Shown here: positions 17,117 through 26,721 of the stretch, in pieces | Layout of the letters: each line of letters opens with the position of its first letter | Numbering within the stretch: position 1 is the stretch's first letter | Origin: Megasphaera sp. NM10 | GTDB lineage: Bacteria > Bacillota > Negativicutes > Veillonellales > Megasphaeraceae | Direction of reading: 5' to 3' | Assembly (NCBI RefSeq): GCF_000417505.1 | Contig: NZ_APHY01000009.1 | Coordinates: 1-64,000 of the forward strand | Length of the DNA: 64,000 nucleotides | Program-made: the position numbers and the translations under genes | The notes under the pieces: generated by a model | The model's input: the letters and a program-made list of their open reading frames with translations, nothing else | What the model was told of the DNA's origin: nothing | Database searches by the model: none

Positions 17117-17593
17117 TTAACGGGCCCGGTTGTTGTCGTGGCCGTCTGCCGTATGGTCCCGGTCGCCAGCATGGCTGCTGTTCTGACTGCTGCTGCGGCT
17201 GTTCTGGCTCTGGCTGCTCCGGGAAGACGACGACTGGCTGCTGCGGCTCTGGGATTGGGAGCGGCTGTGGCTGGTGCTGTCGTCGCGGGTATAGGAATCC
17301 CACTTCGATTTGACCGTGTCGCCGGCATCTTCGGCCGAGTCCTTGAGGCTGCCGTATTTCGCCTTGAACTGGGCTTCAATCTGGTCCGCTTTTTCCGGGT
17401 ACATGGCCTTCAGTTTAGCCAGGAGTTCGGCCTTGCTGGCATTTCCCTTATCCAAGGCACCCTGGATTTCTTTATACTCTTTATAATAGGCCATCCAATG
17501 CTTCAACGGGCCGTAATCGTTGCTCATGAAGGATGTGTAGCTGCCGAAGGCGCAGGCCAGTGTCAGGATGAGGAAGATGAGGACGCGCTTCAT
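17117..17593 (-). CDS. Secreted Ser-rich small protein, unknown
   Basis: 158 residues. Signal peptide about 1-18. Residues 20-100 are predicted helical and charged. The tail (about 105-158) is a low-complexity Ser/Gln/Arg stretch ending in Asp/His/Asn/Arg residues, likely disordered. I do not recognise a family. The start abuts the stop of the upstream HAAS-type membrane gene, so the three genes 18605-17117 form one operon, probably envelope-associated. Confidence 0.65.
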   Translation of the reverse strand: MKRVLIFLILTLACAFGSYTSFMSNDYGPLKHWMAYYKEYKEIQGALDKGNASKAELLAKLKAMYPEKADQIEAQFKAKYGSLKDSAEDAGDTVKSKWDSYTRDDSTSHSRSQSQSRSSQSSSSRSSQSQNSRSSSQNSSHAGDRDHTADGHDNNRAR

Positions 17594-18310
17594 TTACTGC
17601 GCCCCCTTCCCGCGGGCTGCGGCGTGGCAGGCCTGGCTGGCCGAGCTGGCCGTCATGGCGGCGAAGAGGACCGTCAGGACGACGAGGACCCGCGTCACCA
17701 GGGAGAGCGTCGGCAAGGGCAGGAGGTCCGTATAGGCATAGGCCGGGATGAAGGAAATGCCGATGGCTGCCAGGATGACGATGGCCAGGGCCAGGTAAAG
17801 GAAACCGCTGAGGATACCGAAGAGGGTCCCCAGGACGTCCATGAAGGGGCTGGCGACGGCTTTGGCCGCTTTGCCCATCTGGCTGTCGCCGTCGTTCCAG
17901 TTGAAGTCCTTGCCCGTCTTGGCGGCTTCGGCGGCGTAGCGCTGGCGCATGACCTGTTCCCGGTCGTAACGGCGCTGCTGCTGGGCCAGCTGCTGCTGAC
18001 AGTAGTATTCGTCGTCCCGGTCTTGGTCATAGAAGACGCGGTCTTCCACGCCCGGCCCGAAATCGCCGTAGGCGCCGTATTCGTTGCCGGGCATACGCGG
18101 GTTGTCTTCGGGGACGATGGGTTCGCCGATATAATAGCGGTAAATGTTCTTGGGATGTCCCAGTTTACAGCAGATTTCTTCTTCCGACCTGCCTTCTTTG
18201 GCACCGAGGCGGAACTGTTCTTCGCAGTCTTCGATGATGCCTTTTAAATCATTTTTGTCGCTCTTGCGAAAATAGTAGCGCAAGAGGTCCATAAATTCAT
18301 TCTTTCTCAT
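17594..18310 (-). CDS. HAAS/DUF1700-like membrane protein
   Basis: 238 residues. The N-terminal about 60 residues (FMDLLRYYFRKSDKNDLKGIIEDCEEQF...EEEICCKLGHPKNIYRYYIG) match the HAAS (DUF1700) helical domain. A Gln/Arg-rich linker follows, then three hydrophobic segments (about 160-225). HAAS proteins are often paired with PadR-type regulators, but none is seen here. It overlaps the upstream gene by 14 bases and abuts the downstream one, so translation is coupled. Role unknown; probably an envelope-stress or signalling membrane protein. Confidence 0.65.
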   Translation of the reverse strand: MRKNEFMDLLRYYFRKSDKNDLKGIIEDCEEQFRLGAKEGRSEEEICCKLGHPKNIYRYYIGEPIVPEDNPRMPGNEYGAYGDFGPGVEDRVFYDQDRDDEYYCQQQLAQQQRRYDREQVMRQRYAAEAAKTGKDFNWNDGDSQMGKAAKAVASPFMDVLGTLFGILSGFLYLALAIVILAAIGISFIPAYAYTDLLPLPTLSLVTRVLVVLTVLFAAMTASSASQACHAAARGKGAQ

Positions 18311-18605
18311 GCTTTACTCTGTCAGGCCCTTCCTTTCCCGTGAGTGCTTCATAGCGCTGGTGAAACGTCGCCCCGTACTGCCAGGCAGCGACGCTGATGG
18401 CGGCGATGGCGATGATGACGATGAAGATGGCAAATACCGGCATGTCCGGCAAAAAGGCGACCGATGCCAGGGGCTCTTTTTCCAGGGCGATGCAGATGGC
18501 CACCCAGGCCAGGAGCGCGATGGCGCAGACCGTGCAGATCGTGCCGATGATGTAACAGCTGAGATAGGACCGGCGCAGGCTCTGCCGGCTCATCGATGAT
18601 TTCAA
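18297..18605 (-). CDS. Small two-helix membrane protein, unknown
   Basis: 102 residues with two clear transmembrane segments (about 17-39 and 54-76) and a charged C-terminus. The start is taken as TTG at 18605 because AGGAGG lies 6 bases upstream; the ATG 12 bases later would be too far. First gene of the three-gene membrane operon. No family recognised. Confidence 0.6.
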   Translation of the reverse strand: MKSSMSRQSLRRSYLSCYIIGTICTVCAIALLAWVAICIALEKEPLASVAFLPDMPVFAIFIVIIAIAAISVAAWQYGATFHQRYEALTGKEGPDRVKHEKE

Positions 18606-18752
18606 AGCAATTCCTCCTCTTCAATTCATTACCTGTTATCTTAACACAGGCACTATAGCAGGTCAATCACGGCGGCCCATTCCCTTGCGAAGGGGGGCCT
18701 GGGGCTATATAATGATATATAATTCTATTTGTCTTTTGAAGGAGGAATTTTG

Positions 18753-18968
18753 ATGGCTGATTTTGTCCGTTATTATGTAGGTGATGTCGTTCAGATGAAG
18801 AAGGCCCATCCCTGCGGCTGCAATGAATGGGAAGTGCTGCGCATCGGCGTCGATTTCGTCATCCGCTGCACCGGGTGCGGCCACCGGGTCATGATTCCCA
18901 GGCCAAAATTTGAAAAGTCTGTAAAGGAACGATTAAAATGCGCTGGTGATGAAAGTGAAAAAGCGTAA
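18753..18968 (+). CDS. DUF951 family protein
   Basis: 71 residues. It matches the DUF951 pattern: VGDVVQMKKAHPCGCNEWEVLRIG followed by IRCTGCGHRVMIPRPKFEK, with a Cys-X-Cys / Cys-X-X-Cys set that could bind zinc. In Firmicutes this small protein is common and of unknown role. ATG 18753 follows a perfect AAGGAGGA at 6-base spacing. It lies ahead of, and separate from, the his operon. Confidence 0.85.
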   Translation: MADFVRYYVGDVVQMKKAHPCGCNEWEVLRIGVDFVIRCTGCGHRVMIPRPKFEKSVKERLKCAGDESEKA

Positions 18969-19077
18969 AAAGTTAGAAAAAGGTATTTTTATTTTTAGGA
19001 CTTTGTGGTACAATATTCAACAGCCAATATTTTAATGCTTTACTAGAATAAAGAATTAAAGAAAGGGAGGTCATAGG

Positions 19078-20295
19078 ATGAACAACAATACCTTGGATGG
19101 AGTGAAGATGCTCCACCATGATGAAATGCGCAATTATGACCGGATCCAGGGGAAAATCATTTCTGTCATTATGAACCACGGCTGTAAGATTATTGAAACG
19201 CCGAGTTTTGAAGATTACGATGTATACCAGCACTTCTTTCCACAGCTCCGCCAGCAGATGGTCAAGACCATCGATACCGATGGCCGTGTCCTGGTCCTGC
19301 GGCCGGATGTGACGCTGCCTCTCGTCGAAACGGCAGCCCGCGAATTCCCGCGCTCGAACCAGCTGCTCAAGTTCGGTTATGTCAGTACAGTCTTCCGCGA
19401 ATACTACGGCCGGTCGACGTATGGCAAGGATTTCCTGCAGGGGGGCATTGAAATCCTGGGCGACTCCAGCCCCGAATGTGACGGCGAAGTCATCGTCACG
19501 GCGGCTGAGATCCTCAAGGCCGTCGGCGTCGAAAACATCCGCATCGACATCGGTACGGCAGCCTATACGCAGGCATTGTTCGATGGCCTTCCCATTTCGG
19601 AAGAAGAGAAAGAAACGCTCAAAGGCTATATGGCCGACCGCAACCTCGTGGCCTGCAAGTCCTATATCGCCGCCCTGCCGGTATCGGCCGATGCCCGCAA
19701 GGCCCTGGAAGCCCTGCCGGTCCTCTTCGGGCCCTATGCCCAGACCCTGAGCAAGGCCCGAGATTACTCTATCAACAGCGGCATGCTCAACGCCCTGTCG
19801 CGGCTGGAACGGGTCTATGACTACATCCTTTATGCCGGCTATGCCGATAAGGTCCAGCTCGACTTCGGCTTTGCCAGCCGCCTGGGCTACTATACGGATA
19901 CGGTCTTCAAGGTCTACGTCGACGGCGCTCTGTACGACATCATCGACGGCGGCCGCTATGACCAGCTGTCGTCGCGGTTCGGCGTCGACCGCCCGGCCTG
20001 CGGCTTCGGCATGAACATCAATTTATTGTATGAATACATGAACGATGCCGGCCTGTTGGAAGATACGGAACCGTCGTTCCAGATGGCCGTATCCTATACA
20101 GCCGGCGACCAGACCCTGGTCCGGGACCTCATGAACTGGCGCAGCCGCGGCTTCCGCGTCGCCGCCTATCCCGATTCGTCCTTCATCGACAGCGGCGATT
20201 ACAGTATCCACGCTATTTACCGCAACGGCTCGTACTATAAGGACGGCAAGGCCATGACGGCCGAAGAATTGGAAGCACTCATGGGGAGGTTGTAA
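19078..20295 (+). CDS. hisZ: ATP phosphoribosyltransferase regulatory subunit
   Basis: HisRS-like protein that pairs with short HisG to make an allosteric, histidine-inhibited ATP phosphoribosyltransferase. 405 residues. Class II synthetase-fold motifs are visible (LVLRPDVTLPLVETAAREF, LLKFGYVSTVFREYYGR, GGIEILG, DFGFASRLGYYT), and the anticodon-binding domain of true HisRS is missing. Shine-Dalgarno AAGGGAGG. The likely promoter has a TACAAT -10 at 19009-19014; no T-box or leader peptide was seen. First gene of the his operon. Confidence 0.95.
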   Translation: MNNNTLDGVKMLHHDEMRNYDRIQGKIISVIMNHGCKIIETPSFEDYDVYQHFFPQLRQQMVKTIDTDGRVLVLRPDVTLPLVETAAREFPRSNQLLKFGYVSTVFREYYGRSTYGKDFLQGGIEILGDSSPECDGEVIVTAAEILKAVGVENIRIDIGTAAYTQALFDGLPISEEEKETLKGYMADRNLVACKSYIAALPVSADARKALEALPVLFGPYAQTLSKARDYSINSGMLNALSRLERVYDYILYAGYADKVQLDFGFASRLGYYTDTVFKVYVDGALYDIIDGGRYDQLSSRFGVDRPACGFGMNINLLYEYMNDAGLLEDTEPSFQMAVSYTAGDQTLVRDLMNWRSRGFRVAAYPDSSFIDSGDYSIHAIYRNGSYYKDGKAMTAEELEALMGRL

Positions 20296-20296
20296 C

Positions 20297-20932
20297 ATGG
20301 CGATTCATATTGCACTGGCCAAGGGCCGTATTCATAAAGTGGTCATGAAGTATTTAGCCGAAAGCGGCTATGATTTCCCGACGTATTCCGAAGAGAGCCG
20401 CAAGCTCATCTTTGAAGACGCCAAGGGCCAGCTCAAAGTGACCCTGGTCAAGTCGCCTGACGTCGCTGTCTACGTCGAACGCGGCGCCGCTGACGTCGGT
20501 ATCGTCGGCAAGGACGTCCTCATCGAAGAAGCGCCGGGCGCCGACGTCTACGAAGTCATGGACCTGGGCATCGGCCGCTGCCGCATGGCCGTCGCCGGTA
20601 TCGCCGGCAAGAAGGTCGACATGACCAAGCGCATCACTATCGGCACGAAATATCCGCGCATTGCCCGCAGCTATTTCGAGGCCAATCATCACAGCGTCGA
20701 CATCATCAAGCTCAACGGGTCCGTTGAACTGGCACCGATCGTCGGCTTGTCCGATGTCATCGTCGATATTGTCGAAACGGGCAATACTTTGAAGGCCAAC
20801 GGCCTGGAAGTCCTGAAATACTTCATGGATTTCAGTGCCCGCATGATTTGCAATCCCGTTTCCTTTAAGATGAAATATAACGAAATCCAGCAGCTCATGG
20901 ATGTCATCCGTGAACACAGCATGAAGGCATAA
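20297..20932 (+). CDS. hisG: ATP phosphoribosyltransferase, short form
   Basis: First committed step of histidine synthesis: ATP + PRPP to PR-ATP. 211 residues, the short form that lacks the C-terminal regulatory domain and needs HisZ, which is encoded 1 base upstream. Visible features are IALAKGRIHKVV, GAADVGIVGKDVL and the PRPP-binding stretch VGLSDVIVDIVETGNTL. Confidence 0.97.
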   Translation: MAIHIALAKGRIHKVVMKYLAESGYDFPTYSEESRKLIFEDAKGQLKVTLVKSPDVAVYVERGAADVGIVGKDVLIEEAPGADVYEVMDLGIGRCRMAVAGIAGKKVDMTKRITIGTKYPRIARSYFEANHHSVDIIKLNGSVELAPIVGLSDVIVDIVETGNTLKANGLEVLKYFMDFSARMICNPVSFKMKYNEIQQLMDVIREHSMKA

Positions 20933-20948
20933 CTAAGGGGGAGTTAGA

Positions 20949-22238
20949 GTGGAATGGATAGATGCACCCAGTGAAGGGTTGACCTTACGCGACATTCGCC
21001 GCATTACTAAACGGGACCAGGCAGAAAGTGAAGACATCCGCAAGGCTGTCGAAGCTATCCTGGCCGACATCGAACAGCGCGGTGACGCCGCTGTCCGGGA
21101 ATATACGAAACGCTTCGATGGCGTCGACCTCGACAGTTTCCTCGTTTCGCCGGAAGAAATCGACGATGCCGTCGACATCGTCGGTCCCGATTTCATGGCC
21201 ATTCTGGAAGAAGCGGCCGCCAACATCCGGGCCTATCATGAACGCCAGGTCGAACAGACCTGGATCGACACCTTCCGTCCCGGCGTCCGCCTGGGGGCCA
21301 AGTTCACGCCTATCCAGCGCGTCGGTGTCTACGTCCCCGGCGGCACGGCGGCCTATCCGTCGACGGTCCTTATGGACACCATCCCGGCCCACGTCGCCGG
21401 CGTCCCGTCCATCGCCGTCTTTACGCCGCCTGCCAAAGACGGGTCGGTCAATCCCTACATCCTGGCTGCGGCCCATGTCGCCGGCGCTACGGAAATCTAT
21501 AAAGTCGGCGGTGCCCAGGGCATTGCCGCTGCCGCTTACGGTACGGAAAGCATCCCGCCGGTCTTCAAGATCGTCGGCCCGGGCAACGCTTACGTCGCCA
21601 TGGCCAAGCGCCTGGTCTTCGGCACTGTCGGCATCGACATGATCGCCGGCCCCAGTGAAGTCGGCGTCCTGGCCGACCACGACGCCAATCCGGTCTGGGT
21701 CGCTGCTGACCTCCTGGCCCAGGCCGAACACGACCGCCGGGCCGCCGTCTTCCTGGTCACGCCCAGCGCCGCCTTTGCCCGCGAAGTCGAAGCTGAAGTC
21801 CGGCGTCAGCTGGAAGAACTGCCGCGCAAGGACATCGCTGCCGAATCCATTGAAAAACACGCCAAGTTCTTCATCGTCAAGGATAAGGACCAGGCCGTAG
21901 ATATTATGAACCTCATCGCGCCGGAACACCTGGAAATCGCCTTCAGCGACGCCGAAACGTGGGCCAAGAAAATCGTCAATGCCGGTGCTATCTTCATGGG
22001 GCCCTATACGACGGAACCCCTGGGCGACTACTTCGCCGGCCCCAACCATACCCTGCCGACTATGGGGACGGCGGCTTTCTCGTCGCCCCTCGGCGTCTAT
22101 GATTTCGTCAAGCGCAGCAGCCTCCTGGAATACGATAAGGACGCTTTCACAGCTGTCGCCGACAAGGTCATGCGCTTCGCCAATGTAGAAGGATTGCAGG
22201 CTCACGGCCTGGCTGTAAGGAGGAGAATCGATGAATAA
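20949..22238 (+). CDS. hisD: Histidinol dehydrogenase
   Basis: Zinc enzyme that oxidises histidinol to histidine in two NAD-dependent steps. 429 residues. Signature regions are VGVYVPGGTAAYPSTVLM, LLAQAEHDRRAAVF (zinc/catalytic His and Gln) and APEHLEIAF. It uses a GTG start at 20949 behind AAGGGGGA. It overlaps hisC by 8 bases. Confidence 0.97.
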   Translation: MEWIDAPSEGLTLRDIRRITKRDQAESEDIRKAVEAILADIEQRGDAAVREYTKRFDGVDLDSFLVSPEEIDDAVDIVGPDFMAILEEAAANIRAYHERQVEQTWIDTFRPGVRLGAKFTPIQRVGVYVPGGTAAYPSTVLMDTIPAHVAGVPSIAVFTPPAKDGSVNPYILAAAHVAGATEIYKVGGAQGIAAAAYGTESIPPVFKIVGPGNAYVAMAKRLVFGTVGIDMIAGPSEVGVLADHDANPVWVAADLLAQAEHDRRAAVFLVTPSAAFAREVEAEVRRQLEELPRKDIAAESIEKHAKFFIVKDKDQAVDIMNLIAPEHLEIAFSDAETWAKKIVNAGAIFMGPYTTEPLGDYFAGPNHTLPTMGTAAFSSPLGVYDFVKRSSLLEYDKDAFTAVADKVMRFANVEGLQAHGLAVRRRIDE

Positions 22239-23307
22239 TAACTGGCTTCGCAATACCATCCGCTCTTTTGAACCCTATGTCGTCCCGGAAATCCGGGAGC
22301 ATACGGTCATCAATGCCAATGAAAGTCCGTACAACCTCTTTGATTTCCCCAAGGTCAAAGCCGATTTCCTGGAACGCCTGGCCAAGACGCCGTCGTACCA
22401 CTATCCGGACCCCTTTGCCGAAGAACTGCGGGCAGCCCTGGCGAAATACGTCGGCTGCCAGCCTCAGGAAGTCCTCGTCGGCAATGGCGGCGATGAAATC
22501 ATCAGCCTCATCATGAATACCTTCCTCAATCCCGGCGATACGCTCCTGACCCATACGCCGACCTTCGACATCTACGGCATCGACGCCGAAGTCCTCGGTG
22601 CCAAGGTCGTCACCGTGTCCGACCTCGACGGCTACCGCCGCAATCGCGACGGCCTCCTGGCCAAAGTGAAGGAACTCCAGCCGAAAGTGACGGTCCTCTG
22701 CAACCCGAACAACCCGACAGGGGAACTGCTGCCCCTGGATTACGTCGAAAGCCTGGTCCAGGCTGCCGACAATATCGTCGTCGTCGATGAAGCGTACTTG
22801 GAATTTGCCGGCGCGCCGAGCATCATTACCAAACTTGCCCAGTACGACAACCTCATCGTCATCCGCACCTTGTCCAAGGCCTTCGGCCTGGCCGGCTGCC
22901 GCGTCGGCTATGGTGTGGCTCAGAAGGAAGTCATCGACGCCCTGGGATTGACCAAGCTCGTCTATAACATGAACATCCTCTCGCAGAACGCTGCCCTGGC
23001 CGCCATGGACTATGCCGATGACATCCTGGCCCACAACATCCCGCCGACCCTGGCAGCGCGCCAGCATTTCATGGACGCCTTAAAGGACGTGCCGAATCTT
23101 ACGGTCTATCCCAGTGCGACCAACTTCGTCCTGGTCCGCGTCCCCGACGGCCCGGCCATGGTCAAGGCCCTGCACGACGCCGACATCTGCGTCCGCTCCT
23201 ATAAGGCGGCAGACCTCAAGAACTGCCTGCGCATCACCATCACCACGGACGACGTCGTCCGCCGCGGCGTCGCCGTCATGACCGAGGAGGCGAAGAAATA
23301 TGCGTAG
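22231..23307 (+). CDS. hisC: Histidinol-phosphate aminotransferase
   Basis: PLP aminotransferase (class I/II fold) converting imidazole acetol-phosphate to histidinol-phosphate. 358 residues. Contains NANESPYNL near the N-terminus, NPNNPTGELL, DEAYLEF and the PLP-lysine motif RTLSKAFGLAGCRVGY. It overlaps hisD upstream and hisB downstream by 8 bases each. Confidence 0.96.
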   Translation: MNNNWLRNTIRSFEPYVVPEIREHTVINANESPYNLFDFPKVKADFLERLAKTPSYHYPDPFAEELRAALAKYVGCQPQEVLVGNGGDEIISLIMNTFLNPGDTLLTHTPTFDIYGIDAEVLGAKVVTVSDLDGYRRNRDGLLAKVKELQPKVTVLCNPNNPTGELLPLDYVESLVQAADNIVVVDEAYLEFAGAPSIITKLAQYDNLIVIRTLSKAFGLAGCRVGYGVAQKEVIDALGLTKLVYNMNILSQNAALAAMDYADDILAHNIPPTLAARQHFMDALKDVPNLTVYPSATNFVLVRVPDGPAMVKALHDADICVRSYKAADLKNCLRITITTDDVVRRGVAVMTEEAKKYA

Positions 23308-23884
23308 TGCCCAGGTCGAACGGGAAACGGCAGAGACGCAGATCGCCGTCTCCCTCAACATCGACGGCTCCGGTACCTTCGGTGGCACGACGGGCATCGG
23401 TTTCTTCGACCACATGATGAACCTCCTGGCCTGCCACAGCGGCATGGACATTACTCTCCACGTCCACGGTGATCTCGACGTCGACACGCATCACACCATC
23501 GAAGACCTGGCCATCGTCTTTGGCGACGCCCTGACCCGGGCCCTGGGCGACAAGAAGGGCATCAACCGCTACGGCATGTTCTACTGCCCCATGGACGAAG
23601 CCCTGACGCGGGTCGTCATCGACCTCAGCGGCCGGCCCTACCTGGTCTACGACGTGAAACTCGCCGTCGAACGCATCGGGACCTTTGAAACGGAAATGCT
23701 CAAAGAATTCCTCTATGCCCTGGCCGTCCACGGCCGCATGAACCTGCACGTCACCAATCTCTATGGCGAAAATGCCCACCACATCGTCGAATCGGTGTTC
23801 AAAGGGCTGGGCCATGCCTTGAAGGAAGCCGTCCGCATCGAAGGCGACGAAACGAGTGTCTTGTCGACAAAAGGGGTGTTATGA
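23300..23884 (+). CDS. hisB: Imidazoleglycerol-phosphate dehydratase
   Basis: Manganese-dependent dehydratase making imidazole acetol-phosphate. 194 residues, the monofunctional type without the HolPase domain. Metal-binding repeats are GFFDHMMNLLACHSG, HHTIEDLAIVFG and ENAHHIVESVFKGLG. Its histidinol phosphatase partner is not in this operon. Confidence 0.97.
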   Translation: MRSAQVERETAETQIAVSLNIDGSGTFGGTTGIGFFDHMMNLLACHSGMDITLHVHGDLDVDTHHTIEDLAIVFGDALTRALGDKKGINRYGMFYCPMDEALTRVVIDLSGRPYLVYDVKLAVERIGTFETEMLKEFLYALAVHGRMNLHVTNLYGENAHHIVESVFKGLGHALKEAVRIEGDETSVLSTKGVL

Positions 23885-24501
23885 TGAAGATTGCGATTAT
23901 CGATTATGAAGTTGGCAACCTGGCCAACGTATACAATGCCTGGAAACGCCTGGGCATCGAAGCGGCCATTACCCGCGACCCGGCTGTCATCCGCGACGCT
24001 GATTTGGTCGAACTGCCCGGCGTCGGTGCCATCCGCGATGCCATGGGGAACTTACAGAAATTCGACCTCATCCCGCTCCTGCAGGAACAGGTCCAGAGCG
24101 GCAAGTTCTTCATGGGCGTCTGCCTGGGCATGCAGGCCCTCTTTGAAAAGAGCTACGAAGGCGGCACCTACGACTGCCTGGGTTTCCTGCCCGGCGACAT
24201 CGTGCCCTTCCACACGAAACTGAAAGTGCCCCACATGGGCTGGAATGAGTTGGAATTCCGCCAGGAACACTGGCTCCAGAAAGGACTGCCGGCTCATCCT
24301 TACGTCTATTTCGTCCATTCCTACCATAAATCGCCAGTGGATACGCCCGACGTCATCGCTACGGCCGATTACGGCCAGCCCGTCCCGGCTATCTGCGGCA
24401 AAGACAATGTCCTGGGCTTCCAGTTCCATCCGGAAAAGAGCGGCCGCGTCGGCGAACAGCTCCTCCGGAACGTCGTCGATTACGTCATGAAGAAAGGGTG
24501 A
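23881..24501 (+). CDS. hisH: Imidazole glycerol phosphate synthase, glutaminase subunit
   Basis: Class I glutamine amidotransferase that feeds ammonia to HisF. 206 residues. Nucleophile Cys in GVCLGMQALFE; His/Glu in FQFHPEKSG. The ATG lies within the hisB stop (ATGA overlap), and a second in-frame ATG follows at once, so either may be used. Confidence 0.97.
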   Translation: MMKIAIIDYEVGNLANVYNAWKRLGIEAAITRDPAVIRDADLVELPGVGAIRDAMGNLQKFDLIPLLQEQVQSGKFFMGVCLGMQALFEKSYEGGTYDCLGFLPGDIVPFHTKLKVPHMGWNELEFRQEHWLQKGLPAHPYVYFVHSYHKSPVDTPDVIATADYGQPVPAICGKDNVLGFQFHPEKSGRVGEQLLRNVVDYVMKKG

Positions 24502-24505
24502 GACT

Positions 24506-25222
24506 ATGATCGTATTTCCCGCTATCGATATCCAGAACGGCCATGCTGTCCGCCTGCGCCAGGGCGTCAAGGACGACAGTACGACCTATTTTGAGAACCC
24601 CGTCGACGCTGCCGTCAAATGGTGCGACGAAGGGGCCATGTTTCTCCACGTCGTCGACCTGGACGGCGCCTTTTCGGGCAAACTGACCAATGCCTCGATC
24701 ATCGGCGACATCTGTGAAGCCGTCGATATCCCCGTCGAAGTCGGCGGCGGCATCCGCAGCGAAGAAGCTATCGAAACGTATCTGGAAGCCGGTGTTAACC
24801 GCGTCATCATCGGGTCCAAAGCCGTCGAAGACCCGGAATTCATTACGGCTATGGCCAAGAAATACGGCTCGTCCCTGGCCGTATCCATCGACGCCAAGGG
24901 CGATGTCGTCGCTACCCGCGGCTGGGTCGACGGCAGTGACAAGAAGGTCCTGCCCTTTGCCCAGTCCATGCTCGACATCGGCATCAATACCCTGGTCTAT
25001 ACGGACATCAGCCGCGACGGCATGCTGACAGGGCCGAACTTTGAAATGCTCAGCCAGCTCCAGCAGCTGCCCTTCATCCGCCTCATCGCGTCCGGTGGCA
25101 TGAGCAGCATCGCTGATCTGAAGAAATTACAGGCCATGGGCGTCTACGGTGCCATCACCGGCAAGGCGCTCTACGAGGGGAAAATCACGATGGCCGAAAT
25201 CCGCGCATTAGGGGGAATGTAA
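24506..25222 (+). CDS. hisA: ProFAR isomerase (HisA)
   Basis: Amadori isomerase converting ProFAR to PRFAR, a (beta/alpha)8 barrel of 238 residues. Catalytic Asp in FPAIDIQNG and the second in YTDISRDG. Phosphate loops are VGGGIRS and ASGGMSS. Four bases after hisH, with Shine-Dalgarno AAAGGGTGA. Confidence 0.97.
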   Translation: MIVFPAIDIQNGHAVRLRQGVKDDSTTYFENPVDAAVKWCDEGAMFLHVVDLDGAFSGKLTNASIIGDICEAVDIPVEVGGGIRSEEAIETYLEAGVNRVIIGSKAVEDPEFITAMAKKYGSSLAVSIDAKGDVVATRGWVDGSDKKVLPFAQSMLDIGINTLVYTDISRDGMLTGPNFEMLSQLQQLPFIRLIASGGMSSIADLKKLQAMGVYGAITGKALYEGKITMAEIRALGGM

Positions 25223-25223
25223 G

Positions 25224-25988
25224 ATGTTGGCAAAACGTATTGTACCGTGCCTGGACGTCCGCGATGGCCGCGTCGTCAAAGGCAAGCAGTTTAAACATAT
25301 CCAGGACGTCGACGATCCCGTCAAATTGGGGAAATTCTATTCCGACCAGCTCGCCGATGAACTCGTCTTCTACGACATCACGGCGACCCATGAAAAGCGC
25401 CATATCTTCATCGACGTCGTCCGCGCCGTAGCCGAAGCCATTACCATTCCCTTTACCATCGGCGGCGGCATCAGCAGCATCGACGACTTCCACCAGGTCC
25501 TGCGGGCCGGTGCCGATAAGGTATCGGTCAATTCGGCTGCCGTCCGCCGTCCCGAACTGATACGCGAAGCGGCCCAGCGCTTCGGCAGCCAGTGCGTCGT
25601 CCTGTCCATCGATGCCAAGCGCGATAACCACGGCAGCTGGCAGGTCTACGTCGAAGGGGGCCGCAAGAATACGGGCATCGACGCCATCGCCTGGGCCAAA
25701 CAGGGCGTCGCCCTCGGTGCCGGCGAAATCTGCATGAATTCCATGGACGCGGACGGCGAAAAGGCCGGCTTCGACCTGGAACTGAACCGCCGCCTGGCGA
25801 CGGAACTGCCTGTGCCCATCATCGCTTCCGGCGGTGCCGGCACGATGCAGGATTTCAAGGATGTCTTCGACGTCGGCGTCGATGCCGCCCTGGCCGCTTC
25901 GGTCTTCCACTTCGGCCAGATCGACATCCCCGATTTGAAGACCTATTTACAGGGACAGGGAATTCCCATGAGAGGGGCAGAAAAATAA
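25224..25988 (+). CDS. hisF: Imidazole glycerol phosphate synthase, cyclase subunit
   Basis: Barrel partner of HisH that forms IGP and AICAR from PRFAR. 254 residues. Catalytic Asp in [13 protein letters not shown] and the second in LSIDAKRD. Phosphate loops are IGGGISS and ASGGAGT. One base after hisA. Confidence 0.98.
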   Translation: MLAKRIVPCLDVRDGRVVKGKQFKHIQDVDDPVKLGKFYSDQLADELVFYDITATHEKRHIFIDVVRAVAEAITIPFTIGGGISSIDDFHQVLRAGADKVSVNSAAVRRPELIREAAQRFGSQCVVLSIDAKRDNHGSWQVYVEGGRKNTGIDAIAWAKQGVALGAGEICMNSMDADGEKAGFDLELNRRLATELPVPIIASGGAGTMQDFKDVFDVGVDAALAASVFHFGQIDIPDLKTYLQGQGIPMRGAEK

Positions 25989-26702
25989 ATGGAAAGTGTA
26001 TCGATGAAAGACATTAAATTTGATGAAAAGGGCCTCGTGCCGGCCGTCGTCCAGGAAGGATGCAGCGGCAAGGTCCTCATGGTGGCCTATATGAACGCCG
26101 AAGCCCTGAAGCGCACCGTCGAAAGTGGCGATGCCTGGTATTACAGCCGCAGCCGCCAGGAATTGTGGCATAAAGGCGAAACGTCGGGACATTTCCAGCA
26201 CATCCGCTCCATCGCCGTCGACTGCGATGCCGACACGATCCTCCTGACCGTCGACCAGGTCGGCGCCGCCTGCCATACAGGCCACAAATCGTGTTTCTTC
26301 CGGTCCATGACGGAATGGGAAAAGACCTATACGGGCAACTTGTCCATGCTGTCGGACCTGCGCGAAGAAATCAAGGAAAAACGCATCCATCCGACAGAAA
26401 AATCCTACACGGCTTACCTCCTGCAGACGGGCATCGACAAGATCTGCAAGAAAATCGGCGAAGAATCGTCGGAAGTCATCATCGCCGCCAAGAACGCCGA
26501 CCCCGTCGTCAAGGATACGTCGGAAGCCGCCGACAACCTGCGCCTGGAAGTCTGCAAGGAATCGGCCGACCTCTTGTATCACCTGTCCGTCCTCTGGGAG
26601 GACACGGGCGTCACCGTCAACGATGTCATGAAGGTCCTGGAAGAACGGTCCCATGTCAAGGGCAATAAGAAGACTGTCGGCCATTTGGACAAGACATTTT
26701 AA
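25989..26702 (+). CDS. hisI: Bifunctional PRA-CH / PRA-PH (HisIE)
   Basis: Fused phosphoribosyl-AMP cyclohydrolase (residues about 8-120: [33 protein letters not shown] with zinc Cys and His) and phosphoribosyl-ATP pyrophosphatase (about 125-230: [28 protein letters not shown]). 237 residues. Starts directly after the hisF stop. Last gene of the nine-gene his operon. Confidence 0.96.
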   Translation: MESVSMKDIKFDEKGLVPAVVQEGCSGKVLMVAYMNAEALKRTVESGDAWYYSRSRQELWHKGETSGHFQHIRSIAVDCDADTILLTVDQVGAACHTGHKSCFFRSMTEWEKTYTGNLSMLSDLREEIKEKRIHPTEKSYTAYLLQTGIDKICKKIGEESSEVIIAAKNADPVVKDTSEAADNLRLEVCKESADLLYHLSVLWEDTGVTVNDVMKVLEERSHVKGNKKTVGHLDKTF

Positions 26703-26721
26703 GCAAGAGGAGGAAGGCGCG

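Noticed and set aside
19009-19077. Possible attenuator or T-box before hisZ
   Set aside because: No T-box consensus, no histidine-rich leader peptide and no terminator stem are found in the short leader.
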